64,000 nucleotides of DNA from Asterias rubens (Eukaryota > Echinodermata > Asteroidea > Forcipulatida > Asteriidae), in contig NC_047066.1 in the NCBI RefSeq assembly GCF_902459465.1, positions 10,419,047 to 10,483,046 of the forward strand. Direction: 5' to 3'. Both the position numbers and the translations under genes were made by a program. This document shows positions 24,401 to 33,540 of the stretch, one piece after another. The notes below the pieces were generated by a model. That model was given only the letters and a program-made list of their open reading frames with translations. It ran no database searches and was not told the origin of the DNA. Within the stretch, counting starts at the first letter, position 1, and each line of letters starts with the position of its first letter.

Positions 24401-27400
24401 CACGTTTAATTTACTGAAGAAATTATCAATACTCTTCACCAACTGTCCAGAGCTAGAGTTAAACGAAACAGGCCTCCAAACAACTCAAGGCACCCACAGC
24501 AATTTCCCTGGTACCCTGTGCTTTTGTTGCGGTGCCCTTTGCAAAGTTCAAATACAAATTAAAATATTCCTCATTAAAGTGCCCCTTACCAGAGGAAAAT
24601 TGCTGAAATTCAAAGCCTGAAATTCTTCTTTTCAACTTTTGGCATTTCCTGTATGATAACAACAAACATCACCTCCTTTTCTCATTTGAAATTCACATGG
24701 GAAACGGTTTATTAGATGATGTCTTATTCTGAAAGCAATAAAAATGCAAATTGCAACTTAATAATGCAAATAAACGACTACTTGGCACGGTCTGTCGATA
24801 AATCTTATTATTTGCAGAAAATGTTTCTGCATTTAAAGCATATTTTAAGTTCTCTCTCGCTCTCTGTCTGGAGACAGCATTTTGTTTGACTTTGAGCTTC
24901 ATAAAAATATACAGAGATAATCTAGCATTCCATTCCGTTTCTGTCATTGATTAGTTCACCAGCATCTTTATTTGGGCAAAATTTTATACCAACATAATAG
25001 TTGTTGAACCACTGTCAGCACCTTTGTTAAAAAAGTTAATGTCATGCAATTAAAAGGTATTATACAAATCAGTCGCAGATGCTGCAACAGTATTTATGTT
25101 TTGTGTGACCATATACACAAAATAACATTTTGCATTTATTTAAGCGTTTCAGAAACAGTTTTCTTGCTAAACAGAAATGGGTAACCAGCTAAAGTACAAT
25201 GCAGTGTACATTACTCATGACTGGTTCTCTGCACAAATATCAGCTAAGCAAATCCATTTGTCAAGCGTTTCACACAGTTCACTCCGTCTACTTACCCTCC
25301 GTAGCCTGGCTGGGGTGTCCCAATGCTAGTAGGCACTGTCCCTTCCGTTGCAGTACTTTATACAATGACGTCCTCAGATATCCACAATTAACGGCCCTCT
25401 GGCAATCTTCCATGGCAAGCTAAAGAATCACCATCATTGATGATAAACAATTGAAAAGTGTAAGCACTGCGCACAACTCTGAGACAATGAAAGCCTTTCA
25501 CACATCCACGTTTCACCAATGATGGTGGTCAATGCATGATGTGCAACCCATCTATATACACAACCAATTGTTACTGCAACATTAATGTTGTAAACATTTC
25601 CTTTGCACTGTCTTAAATATCAAGTTGTATAAACGATTCAATCCTCTTAAATTTATCTGATACTTTATGCCACTAGCTACTAGGCAAGCTCAGTGGTCTA
25701 GAGTTTCAGAAACCTGCTCTTGAATGGCAAATGTCGTACGTTCAAAGCCCAAATGAGAGATATGCCTGTGGAATTTTTCACAGAACTCAAAAAAGTACCG
25801 AGTATACAGTGCTTAACATGCTTCCAGACCTGGGCCCAATTTCATAGAGCTGCTAAGCACACAATTTTGCTTAGCATGAAATTTCTTCCTTGATAAAAAC
25901 AGGATTACCAACCAAATTTCCATTTGATGCATATTGCTTGTTACTGGTACTCAGCTGTTGTTTGCTTAAATCCTGAAAATCACGTGGAAATTTGGTTGGT
26001 AATCCTGTTTTTATCAAGGAAGAAATTTCATGCTAAGCAAATTTTTATGCTAAGCAGCTCTATGAAATTGGGCCCTGATGCTTTGTTTTCAAAACAGCAA
26101 GGGCACCAAGGCATTTTCTACTTGGTAAATGGCACATCTATGAGGAAATTAGAAGTGTCTATTCAGGAACATTTCAAGGGGCACCGAGGCAATCCCTTTA
26201 AAAAGACCCCTAGAGCTTCTACCTCATAGTGGCCGAGATGATACAGGGCTGCAGAGCGGTTTCCAAGAGCTGTCGCTAAACATGGAGAGGCATCATTCGT
26301 TGGAATAGAAGACCAATCATCAGGAGCCATCATTACACTCTACATAAAAAAGACAGGTTTTAATCAAACAAGTTAACAAGAGGTTCATCCTATCGTCAAC
26401 TTTGAAAAAAAACCTGATGATGCAGCACAGTTAGTGCACAACTATGCTCAAATCCACAGTCCGACCTTTTTTAAAAGAAATATATCTTGTTTCAAATTAT
26501 CTATAGTACCCCCCCTTCTCTTTAAGAACATATCCTTTACCTGGACCAATGAGTTTCCAGTTTTTCTATTTTGAGTGCCTGCATGTTCACATCACATTAA
26601 CAAGGAGTTTATGTAATGACGAACCCGAACCTGACCCAGAAGTAGAACTGGACCTAGAAACAGAAACAGAACTATGAACCATGCAGAACCAGAACCAGAA
26701 CTAAAACCAGAACTCAAAATAAAATCAGATGGAGTATAACTCGAACTAGAACCCAAAACAGCAACAGAAGTAGAACTAGAACTTAATCCAGAACCAGACC
26801 AAGAAGTAGAACTAAGACAGAACTAGAACCAGAACTAGCACAACCACCAGAACCATTAATAGAAAGTTCCAGAACCAGAACTAGAAATAGAATTAGACGA
26901 AGTAGAACCAGTTCTAGAACTAGAACCAGAAACAAAACCAGAAGTAGAACAACTATGTAACCAGAAACAGACCCAGAAGGAACACTAGAACTAGAACCAG
27001 AACCAGAACCAGAACCAAAACTAGAACTAGAAACTAGAATCAGATCCAGAGCTAGAACTCGAACCATGCATTTCACACATTTACCTGTGTATAGCATGAT
27101 AGCGCATCACTGTACATCTCTTTCTGGAAGAACCAGTTCCCTTTCTGTCTCAATGCTGAGCTCTGCTCCTCTGATTTCCCATTTATCCCTTTCTTGTTTG
27201 TGAATTCTTCGATGAACTTACTGATGACGATATCACTGCAGTAAAATAAAATAAAATTAATAGGAAATAACGTAGGGTTATAACTTTGTAAACCTTGTTT
27301 TTCTGTGCAAAAAAATGTGAACAAATAATAAACCTGTGAAAATTTTCACTCAATTAGTCGTCGAAGTTGTGAGATAATAATGGGAGAAAAAACACCCTTG

Positions 27401-29899
27401 TCACACGAAGTTGTGTGCTTTCAGATGCTTGATTTCGGGACCTCAAAATCTAATTCTGAGGTCTCAAAATCAAATTAAAATATTTTAGTCGAAAATTACT
27501 TCTTTCTTGAAAACAACGTTGAGGGAGCCGTTTCTCACAATGATTTATACTACCAACAGCTCTCCATTGATTGTTACCAAGTAAGTTTTTACGCTATTGT
27601 CTATTTTATTGCTATGCCTTTCTTGTTTGTATTGTATAGTCTCCTTTACACAGGGAAGATAAATTTCATGTTTTTTATCATGACAATAAATATTTTTAAT
27701 CTTATAATCTTAATCTTTAACTACATGAAATAATCACAGCCTTTTTTTCTTTTTTGTCCACTCATTTTTACATAAAGGGATGGCTCATTGAGGTAAATTA
27801 GATACTAGATTATTTTGTATCGAATAAAAAAGTGGTGGCGCCATACAGAAACTTTTCCCAAAGGAAAAGTTTCCGTATGGCGCCACCACTTTTTCATTCG
27901 ATATGAAATAATATAGTATCTAATTTACCTCAATGAGATATCCAACTTCCATTTTATTTTTAGGGGAGGAATGGAAAAGTTTCTGTACTCTATCCTGCCA
28001 AAACTCACTCATCATTTCATATATCCTCCGATACCCTAAATCTGCGCGTTACAAATATTCCCGCAGGCACCTTTCCCGCCGCGTAACTTTTTGTTTACAA
28101 TACGCAATGACATAATTTTTTGATTTCACGAAAGTATACAACATAATCTTCAATCTCCTGCAAAGATTGGACAAATCGTAGCCTTTCTGATTGATATTTT
28201 AGCTAATATATAATTTTAGTAGAAAATCTTACCTTTTGACTAAACACAAAATATGCCCAGCTAAAATGGTTGATAAAAACACTTAAAACACCCTGAAAGT
28301 TCTTTGCGTTTGTCATGTTTGTTGTCTGCCATACTTCACTACTTCAATTACAAGATCACATGATTTTTACATGACAACAGAGGGGATACAAAAAACTGTG
28401 GAAGGTTGAAGTGGACGTGCGCCTTATAGGCAAATTTCCAGAAATTACGATTTTATTGTAAATTGCACGTGGGTTAAAAAAAACACCCCAAAAACATCAG
28501 AAGCTTTATTGATAAAAAATTCGCTCATTTATTATTCATAATTTGTTATAATACAATTAACTATGAAAAAAAACAGCATTTTAGTGTTGTATAACTTAGT
28601 TTTGTAAATTGATGGCTTTTTTGTGGTAAGAGGCTAGTAATTTTATACCTTTACCAACAATACAAATTAGATTGGCCTGCAACTGCCGAGGCCTTAATTT
28701 ATGGGAATGTGCCTGCTACTGCCTAGGCGGGATAATTACTAATTAACAATAATTAATATTTACTACTTACAACTTTAACCAATGAGCAGGTTCTTCCCTG
28801 TGAGGGGCAAACACCACCAAGCCAAGTCCAAACCTGCTACATTGGCTAAGGAAAATAGTAGCGAAGAAAACTGCTTTGATAATCGAGAACCTTCTCTGAC
28901 CTGAGCTGACGATGAAGTGGACGAGCATTTGCTATGCGCCCCTCGTTGTCGTTACACCTCAGCAGTTTTCAAAAGAAGAAAGGAACAAAAGCGTGCGTCT
29001 TTTGTGCACAAAGAAAGTCTTATTTATTCTTAAAGGAATTCACTACAGCTTCACCACAGGTTGGGCTGGGTGTAAGATGGGGGTTCAGCTAATTAGCCTG
29101 GTAGAAACCCAACAATTGATGGGGTAAATAGTTATAGTAACTGGCAGTTTTGGTCTTCTAGTTTCCCTGCCGCACGGACTTGAGTGTTTAGAAGAAAATG
29201 CAGCATAGAAAGGGTCCCCGTTTTGAGGTTTCAAAACAAGTGCGTGAATTTATGTGACGCAAAACAAATGCCGACAAATTTGGGTCGTTTGCATTCGCGA
29301 CCTCCGTTGTGCTTCGATGGCGTTGTACGGGCTTGAAATTCTCCTCTCAGGTGGGCTATGACATCGGACAAATAAAAATAAAGCTCAAAGTTGTTCTTGG
29401 TTCTGTTAATTAAACTAAAATTCTCTCTCAAGTCTTCAGTGCATGAATATAGAGTACACGAGGATACAAAAAAAGACGAAAAAGGAATAGGCCCTTTCTC
29501 TTGTTTTTTTGAGTAAATTTATAGCTAACTATTTTATGTCATAAAAAATGAAAAAGTGGTGGCAGGATACGGACAACTTTCTTCAAATATTTTATAAAAA
29601 TCGACAGTCCCACATTCTCAATCTCAGGTCAATCATTTTCTTTGATTTGACCTGACACTGAAACAGTGACAGCCTGCACTGACTGACCATCATGACCATG
29701 ACTGACACAAATAATTAGATTGGAGGCAATCGATAAAGTACCGACCCCCTCTATATTATCTGACAAACCTCCACGCCGACAAGTTAGTGCATCCAGAGAC
29801 CCGACTTGCATTTGAAAGTGAAACAGCTCCTTTCATACTTCTGATGTCTGCTTGCCAAACCTGGCTCAGAATTTGCTCCCAGTCGAAGGAATTTTCCAT
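12448..29899 (-). CDS. SMYD4: SMYD4, SET and MYND domain-containing protein 4 (18 coding exons, 971 aa)
   Basis: Seen: exons in transcript order are 29769-29899, 27085-27235, 26223-26339, 25296-25419, 24314-24373, 24102-24153, 23324-23456, 22041-22165, 20779-20884, 19936-20457, 18831-19471, 18315-18388, 17051-17189, 15752-15860, 15559-15625, 14421-14534, 13591-13714, 12448-12574. All junctions are GT-AG, phases agree and the sum is 2916 nt. TPR-type helices occupy about residues 70-140 (motif GNRSAALYHLGHYE). The SET N-part is near 249-280, MYND about 286-325, SET core NHACEPN at 711-717, HCYG at 743-746, post-SET cysteines 769, 771, 774 plus CFKC, and C-terminal TPR-like helices follow. Family knowledge: SMYD proteins are lysine methyltransferases. 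Odd: the protein is longer than human SMYD4 (about 804 aa) because of Ser/Thr/Asn-rich stretches between MYND and the SET core. The exon 1 donor (GTTTGT) is the least certain junction. Confidence 0.93.
13072..13452 (+). mobile_element. TTAA-flanked MITE, family 1, in SMYD4 intron 17
   Basis: Full-length copy with TTAA at both ends, inverted termini around ACTGGACATTATTG and ACTGTCCACTGCC, and the central hairpin around TCTGAGGTCTCGAAATCAAA. It lies about 140 bases before exon 17's 3' end. Confidence 0.85.
13795..13982 (-). mobile_element. tRNA-Leu-type SINE, 3' part only, SMYD4 intron 16
   Basis: Matches the 3' two-fifths of the SINE at 37486-37905 in reverse: AGTCTTATATAGCGC, ACCTTAAAAGGGTTGAC and CAGCCACTGCCAGGAAC. 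The tRNA head is missing, and an ATA microsatellite follows the tail at 13729-13755. Confidence 0.75.
13985..14361 (+). mobile_element. TTAA-flanked MITE, family 1 variant with the GGTACACG end, in SMYD4 intron 16
   Basis: This subfamily shares the body with family 1 but has ends of the type GGGTACACGTTTGG / CGTGTACCTTCCC, and a different central hairpin built on GACTTCTAGCTAGAAGTC. TTAA flanks both sides. The acceptor of exon 16 lies outside it. Confidence 0.8.
14992..15548 (-). mobile_element. Dispersed element E, copy 2, in SMYD4 intron 15
   Basis: Reverse complement of the element at 9968-10478, with one extra segment (CGACCTTGCACCTGTTCTTA) in its middle. It contains the same CCAAT, CACGTG and TTATAAGG motifs and the same terminal hairpin (15408-15513). 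Its edge is about 10 bases from the donor of exon 15. Confidence 0.8.
16062..16435 (+). mobile_element. tRNA-headed SINE bracketed by its own 3' sequence, SMYD4 intron 13
   Basis: 16292-16365 folds as a tRNA-like head: a 7-bp acceptor stem (GGCTAGA/TCTAGTC), a D arm TAGCTCAGTTGATAGAGC, a TpsiC arm GGTTCGAATCCC, and a decayed anticodon arm (CCGG with a 9-base loop), so it is not a working tRNA. The sequence after it (CAATTCTTTGTTCAACCCC onward, about 72 bases) also occurs directly upstream at 16062-16134. Confidence 0.7.
16639..17007 (+). mobile_element. TTAA-flanked MITE, family 2, in SMYD4 intron 13
   Basis: Starts TTAA plus AGCAATCGCACAACATTCG and ends GTGTCCAATGGC plus TTAA. It shares the AACAAACCTGTGAAAATTTA segment with family 1 but has its own centre (TCTATATCGAGAATTGATAA). 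Its right end lies just 44 bases from SMYD4 exon 13. A second copy is at 40801-41178. Confidence 0.8.
17684..18290. repeat. Tandem duplication with 331-bp period, SMYD4 intron 12
   Basis: GTGCTCATGTAAAGCCAGTC occurs at 17684 and again at 18015, and the homology continues through CACTGAGTAAATCAGTC and GGGTTTTCAAGGTTTCCAAG. The second unit is slightly shorter. Upstream, 17610-17660 carries an inverted piece (CCAGACTGATTCACTCAGTG). Confidence 0.85.
18315..19471 (-). CDS. SMYD4: SMYD4 exons 11-12: SET core
   Basis: Exon 18831-19471 is unusually long (641 nt). It begins with a helix, passes through a low-complexity Ser/Asn/Asp-rich stretch, resumes conserved sequence at VVAVLLLRHIQQLKCNAHAV, and ends with the cofactor-site motif NHACEPN. 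The next exon (18315-18388) supplies GEEMLHCYG, which carries the SET tyrosine. Both motifs match the SMYD4 family, so the methyltransferase core looks intact. A LINE remnant sits in the 442-bp intron between them. Confidence 0.92.
18600..18712 (+). pseudogene. LINE reverse transcriptase C-terminal fragment, SMYD4 intron 11
   Basis: A plus-strand frame reads KSFSFAAPNLWNSLPQSL, the same RT C-terminal phrase as at 48270, in a stretch of about 110 bases antisense to SMYD4. Only this scrap remains. Confidence 0.75.
20779..22165 (-). CDS. SMYD4: SMYD4 exons 8-9: MYND zinc finger
   Basis: Exons 22041-22165 and 20779-20884 join in phase 2. The product begins as the N-terminal SET strand (AEVPVSAGELLIKEVPYAV) and runs into the MYND finger. 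Zinc ligands are visible as C286 and C289 (CHQC), C299 and C302 (CPDC), C308 and C312 (YCSDQC), a histidine at 320 or 321 and C325. In SMYD proteins MYND interrupts the SET domain and mediates protein contacts; the ligand set here is complete. The 1.16 kb intron between them carries a TTAA repeat, a palindromic MITE and a short tandem repeat. Confidence 0.92.
21000..21385 (-). mobile_element. TTAA-flanked MITE, family 1, in SMYD4 intron 8
   Basis: The left end is TTAA plus AGGCAGTGGACACTATTGG. The right end is decayed (GTGTCCAGTGTCTCTAAC). The central GAGGTCTCGAAATC hairpin is intact, and the body is in the opposite orientation to the copy at 13072. Confidence 0.8.
21605..21752. mobile_element. 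Short palindromic MITE (about 150 bp), copy 2, SMYD4 intron 8
   Basis: Arms GGGAGACTTTCAGGACGC / GCGCTTCTTAGTCTCCC, with GCAGCAGACTTACCAGGTAA and its complement inside. Same family as 6592-6740. Confidence 0.75.
21843..21990 (+). repeat. Short tandem repeat of AACACTTTCCCAAACTTCC units, SMYD4 intron 8
   Basis: About eight imperfect copies of a 15-19-base unit (CCAAACTTCCAAACACTTT) lie 50-200 bases past the donor of exon 8. Purely pyrimidine/adenine on this strand, so strongly strand-asymmetric. Confidence 0.9.
22315..22396 (+). repeat. LINE-type tail with TTGAA repeats, SMYD4 intron 7
   Basis: TTTTCAATAAACCTTAATG followed by AATTG repeats is a typical truncated LINE 3' end. A similar tail is at 9690, and a reversed one at 46735-46800. 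Confidence 0.5.
22435..22874 (+). mobile_element. TTAA-flanked MITE, family 1, interrupted, in SMYD4 intron 7
   Basis: Both TTAA ends are present (AGGCACTGGGCACC, then AGTCCAGTGCC). The body is interrupted at about 22520-22635 by a foreign AT-rich piece ending in an ATT microsatellite, and the central hairpin has been replaced by a second ATT run. Confidence 0.7.
24180..24262 (+). mobile_element. tRNA-headed SINE fragment, SMYD4 intron 5
   Basis: TTAATCCGGAGGTC and the B box GGTTCACGTCCC followed by TTGTTCTACCCC match the 3' half of the head at 16292 and its tail. The A box half is lost. The whole fragment lies within the 160-bp intron between exons 5 and 6, which it takes up by half. Confidence 0.7.
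25676..25815 (+). mobile_element. Another tRNA-like SINE, SMYD4 intron 3
   Basis: The head CAAGCTCAGTGGTCTAGAG and the B-box-like ACGTTCAAAGCCC are followed by ATATGCCTGTGGAATTTTTC and AGTACCGAGTATACAGTGCT. Related copies: 31855-32050 (reverse), 32115-32280 (forward) and 45600-45765 (reverse). Confidence 0.5.
25837..26078. mobile_element. Palindromic MITE with GGCCCAATTTCATAGAGCTG ends, SMYD4 intron 3
   Basis: Arms of about 85 bases (CATGAAATTTCTTCCTTGAT and its complement) surround a 70-base loop. Related copies: 30636-31162 (interrupted), 48010-48210 and a part at 58430-58560. Confidence 0.8.
26590..27070 (+). repeat. CCAGAA/CTAGAA hexamer satellite, SMYD4 intron 2
   Basis: Almost 480 bases of degenerate 6-base units (AACCAG, AACTAG, AAGTAG), ending about 15 bases before the exon 2 donor. 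On the minus strand it gives open low-complexity frames that are not genes. Confidence 0.92.
27303..27605 (+). mobile_element. Truncated family 1 MITE in SMYD4 intron 1
   Basis: It begins inside the element (AATAAACCTGTGAAAATTTT) and keeps the hairpin and the CTCTCCATTGATTGTTACC section. It lacks both TTAA ends. A LINE-like 3' tail with an AATAAA-type end follows directly to about 27712. Confidence 0.7.
27775..27942. mobile_element. Nearly perfect palindromic MITE, SMYD4 intron 1
   Basis: Two 80-base arms (AAAGTGGTGGCGCCATAC, CTCATTGAGGTAAATTAGAT) meet at TTTTCCCAAAGGAAAA. A rearranged copy with the arms in the opposite order is at 52525-52665, and a scrap is at 29548-29582. Confidence 0.85.
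28782..29033 (+). pseudogene. Protein-like ORF with one in-frame UGA inside SMYD4 intron 1
   Basis: One frame starts with ATG (MSRFFPVRGKHHQAKSKPAT), stops at TGA after 40 codons, and continues open in the same frame for another 43 codons (CAPRCRYTSAVFKRRKEQKR) to TAA. The charged composition on both sides of the stop suggests a once-coding segment: a retrocopy, a transposon ORF or a nested exon. The family is not recognised. It lies antisense to SMYD4. Confidence 0.3.
29769..29899 (-). CDS. SMYD4: SMYD4 exon 1 with start codon
   Basis: The first ATG (context AAAATGG) opens a frame beginning MENSFDWEQILSQVW. The frame reaches a TAA a few codons after the proposed donor GTTTGT, so it must splice. 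The phase 2 end fits the one-base start of the next exon at 27235. Donors further upstream in the same exon (after GCA A or after CGG) give the wrong phase for exon 2 unless an unseen exon lies between them. Confidence 0.7.
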
Positions 29900-30060
29900 T
29901 TTGATTTGTTCTTGCGACCATTATTGTTTCTGTAGAAGTTAATATTTCAGGCGCCCCGCCTCCAGCTTTTAGCTACTATCTTTACTTCTGGTATACGTCC
30001 GGGTACAAGACTCGAATTGTTTTTCGTTGAGTGAGGGCGCTATATCAAAACAAATGCTGT
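29900..30060 (-). promoter_or_regulatory. SMYD4: SMYD4 5' flank
   Basis: DNA upstream of the SMYD4 ATG, with somewhat higher GC than the introns and no long repeat. No TATA box or initiator is clear. The first repeats (a 20-G run at 30315) begin about 415 bases upstream. Confidence 0.3.
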
Positions 30061-30314
30061 TATGCTAGCAGACGACACTGGGAAAAAGGGGCAAAGTTTC
30101 AGTCGACAAAACAATCCAGCCCCCAATTAAGCGACTTGAAAATTGTATAACAAGTCCGTAGCAACAGCAATATGGGATGGCTGTTTGTTACGCCTACATG
30201 TAACTGGCAATAGAAAAATACTTTCTCAATGTAACCCTTTCAAGTAAAAGTCAAATAATTATGTCAGTCATGTGTTGGGTAGCTGTCATAACAGAATACG
30301 ACTATAATTTGGAT

Positions 30315-30334
30315 GGGGGGGGGGGGGGGGGGGG
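30315..30334 (+). repeat. Run of 20 G
   Basis: An uninterrupted poly-G tract in the SMYD4 upstream flank. Such runs can form G-quadruplexes and are also prone to length errors in assemblies. Confidence 0.95.
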
Positions 30335-30778
30335 CTCAACATCACTCTGTGACAATTGACCTGTAAGTAAAGGATGGTCAACCTGGATCGCACCAAACAA
30401 AAAACAGGAACAGCATTTTGTTATAGATATCACATAGCAATTCAGCTGATATCTATTGCTGCTAAGCGAAACTATTAAATGCTTTACTTTTTCTGAAAAA
30501 ATGTGACGCAGAGATTAACACAGGAGGAGATTTTCCCATTTCCAAATTGAAAGGTTGATTTTTTTTCTTTGTCAAAGAACTTTCTGCAGAATCAGGAAGA
30601 GTTGACAGCTCTGCAGGGTTAGACATGTTTTACCATGGGCCCATTTTGATAAAGATGAGAATTATGCTCAGCAACTTTCTGCTAAGCAAAAATAAGAAGT
30701 CACAGATTGTACATGTGACATGGTACTGTTTGGCTGGTAACCTTATTCTGGAAAGCATTTTAATGCAACTTACTGTGC

Positions 30779-31141
30779 TTAAAGGGAAGGTACAGGTTTG
30801 GTAATTACTCAAAACAAATATTAACTTAAAAACTGACTTAGTAACGAGCATTTGAGAGCTGTTGATAGTATAAAACATTGTTGGAAACGACTCCCTCTGA
30901 AGTAACATAGTTTTTGAGAAAGAGGTAATTTCTCACTAAAATAATAAAGAAGTCTTTTATTCCTATCTGAAAGCACACAAATTCTTCCAACAAGGGTGTT
31001 TTTTCTGTCATCATTTTCTCGCAACTTCGATGACCAACTGAGCAAAAATTTTCACAGGCTTATTATTTTATGGCTATGATGGGATACACCAAGATAAAAC
31101 ACTTGTCTTTGACAATTACCAAACATGTACAGTGCCCTTAA
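30779..31141 (-). mobile_element. TTAA-flanked MITE, GGTACA-end subfamily, inserted in another palindromic element
   Basis: Begins TTAA plus AGGGAAGGTACAGG and ends ACAGTGCCC plus TTAA. The halves of a different palindromic element (about 30636-30780 and 31141-31162, ends GGGCCCA / TGGGCC) flank it, so this copy landed inside an older one. Confidence 0.8.
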
Positions 31142-31456
31142 TCAGCTCTATGAATTTGGGCCAAGGTGCTTTGAGTTGCTACGGTACTGATTCATCATTG
31201 GTATTAAAGATGCAAGTGACGCATAAGAAATGAACATTTAGCACAATGTGTAGTGTCCATTCAGTAAGGGGTGGTACATGAACACTTTTATTCATCTATG
31301 TTCTCTCATTAAAACATGAAAATATTGTAATCTATATTGAAAGGTATAATAATAATATAACAGTTCACATTTTAAGCGCTAGAAGACACATAGGATATTT
31401 GTAAACATAGTTATTCACTTTACACACATGAATATTGATAGATGTTAAATTTGCCA

Positions 31457-31833
31457 TTGAAGGTACACTATTGGTAATTGTCAAAGACCAGTGTTCTCAC
31501 TTGGTGTATCTCAACACATGCATAAAATAACAAACCTGTGAAAATTTGAGCTCAATTGGTCATCGGAGTTGGGAGAAAATGATGAAAGAAAAAACACCCT
31601 TGTTGGACGAATTTGTGTGCTTTCATCAGATAGGATCAAAAGACTTCTAGCTAGAAGGCTTTTATTATTTTAGTGAGAATTTACCTCTTTTCAAAATCTA
31701 TGCTACTTCAGAGGGAGCTGTTTCTCACAAAGTTTTATACTATCAACAGCTCTGCTATGCTCGTTACCAAGTCATTGAGTTTTTAAGTTAATATTTGTTT
31801 TGACTAATTACCAATCGTGTACCTTCCCTTTAA
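31457..31833 (+). mobile_element. TTAA-flanked MITE, GGTACA-end subfamily
   Basis: The left end is slightly decayed (TTGA plus AGGTACACTATTGG). The right end is CGTGTACCTTCCC plus TTAA. It has the central CTTCTAGCTAGAAGG hairpin and lies only about 315 bases from the copy at 30779. Confidence 0.8.
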
Positions 31834-31854
31834 GAATATACTAATTTTGGTTTA

Positions 31855-32280
31855 ACCCTTACACCGACAACGTGTGACTGTGTAATAGCTGTGTAAGCAC
31901 TTTATTATATGCTGTACCAGAGTACTTTCCCAAGTTACAGTTCTTTGGAAAAAAACACCAAAGGTATAATACTTGGGTGAGTTTCTAACCCACGACCATT
32001 GCCATTCTAGAGTGGACCACCAAGATTGCCCGATAGCTAGAGGCATATCAGTGTCCCAAATGCAAATTTAACATCTACAAGTATTAAGTCGTTGCAGTAC
32101 CCGCTGCTAAAACATAGGATTTGAACTGCCTCTAGCTACCAAGCAATCTTGATGGTCTATTTTATAAGACACTGCTCTAGAACTGCAAAGATAGTGGGTT
32201 CAAATCCACTGAGTAAATATGCCTGTGATAATTTTTTCCACAGAACTGATGAAAGTACAAAGTCAACAGTGCTAATACTC
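31855..32280. mobile_element. Two SINE-like copies in opposite orientation, SMYD4-TLCD3 intergenic
   Basis: A reverse copy (31855-32050, with CACGACCATTGCC and AGTGGACCACCAAGATTGC) is followed by a forward copy (32115-32280, with GGGTTCAAATCCACTGAG and ATATGCCTGTGATAATTTTT). Both match the repeat at 25676. Confidence 0.5.
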
Positions 32281-32436
32281 ATTGGTGGAGGTTAAAACCA
32301 AAATTAATACATTTATATTGTACATTGTATGTACATAGGGTGGTTAATATCCTTTCTTCTCAGACTTCAGATCCTGAGAATTTACTGCAGGATGATGACA
32401 TTTAAAATGCATTTTTGAGAAACTGTTAACTGTGGG

Positions 32437-32812
32437 TGCATTCGTTTAGCTTCCCTGGGTCTACCCTGGACTGCCCCCGGTGCGTTCGAATAGCTTTGAC
32501 GTCATTCCAGGGGCTCACCTGGGTCAGCCCCAAGTGCCCTGGGGTGGATTTCACAAAGAGTTAGGACTAGTCTTATCTAGAGTTAGGACCAGTTACTCGT
32601 CCTAACTTAGGACTATATATGCAATTTGTATATCTCCTAGGACTAGTCCTAACTCTTTGTGAAATCCACCCCTGCTTGTGTAGTGGGTCACTTGGGGGCT
32701 GGCCCCAGGGTGGCGTCACTACAAGATCGGTGAGTGGTGGTTCGATTAGCTCTTGTCAGGGGCTCACCCGTGTGAGCACCGCGGGATAAACCCAGGGAAG
32801 CTTAACGACAGA
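32437..32812. mobile_element. Palindromic MITE with a second palindromic MITE nested in it
   Basis: The outer arms run CGTTTAGCTTCCCTGGGT / CCCAGGGAAGCTTAACG with CCAGGGGCTCACC inside. At 32547-32672 a different palindrome begins GGGGTGGATTTCACAAAGAG and ends with its complement. It splits the outer element's arm, so it is younger. Confidence 0.8.
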
Positions 32813-33157
32813 TCCTTTAAAGTACTGTAGATAAGTACTGTGAAAAAGATATCACTTTGTATTCAAAAAATTTGAATCTGTTTTTCACCGGGAAGTTTCT
32901 CAGATTGTGTATTCCAATTGCAGATTATCTTTCCTGCGTTGACATAACTGCACAAGATTCTCAAACATTATCCCAAAAAAAAACACTTCCACCTTTTGAA
33001 ATGAAATTTTCATAGGTTAGTTTTATGGTATACATCTACAACTACATAGGATTGAAATAAAACAGTGGGTTCCAATTACCAAACGAATACATTCCCTGTA
33101 AGTCTTTTCAAGATACTTGTAACATTTAGGTTAGAAAAGACCTTCAAGAACCAAACT

Positions 33158-33540
33158 TATAGGCAGTGGACACTATTGGTAATTGTCAAAGACTAGCCTT
33201 CACAGTTGGTGTATCTCAACATATGCCTAAAATAACAAACCTGTGAAAATTTGAGCTCAATCGGGAGAAACTTGCGAGATAATAATGAAAGAAAAAATAC
33301 CCTTGTCACACAAAGTTGTGTGCGTTTAGATGGTTGATTTCGAGACCTCAAGTTCCAAATCTGAGGTCTCGAAATCAAATTCGTGGAAAATTCCTCCTTT
33401 CTCAAAAACTATGGCACTTCAGAGGGAGCCGTTTCTCACAACGTTTTATACCATCAACCTCTCCCCATTACTCGTCACCAAGAAAAGTTTTACGCTAATA
33501 ATTATTTTGAGTAATAACCAAAAGTGTCCACTGCCTTTAA
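33158..33540 (+). mobile_element. TTAA-flanked MITE, family 1
   Basis: Full-length copy with a decayed left TTAA (TTAT) and an intact right end GTGTCCACTGCC plus TTAA. The hairpin GAGACCTCAAGTTCC is intact. It is almost identical in its middle to the copy at 34549, so the two may come from a recent shared source or a local duplication. Confidence 0.85.

Noticed and set aside
26783..27097. 104-codon minus-strand ORF rich in Ser, Gly, Leu and Val
   Set aside because: It is a translation of the hexamer satellite in SMYD4 intron 2.
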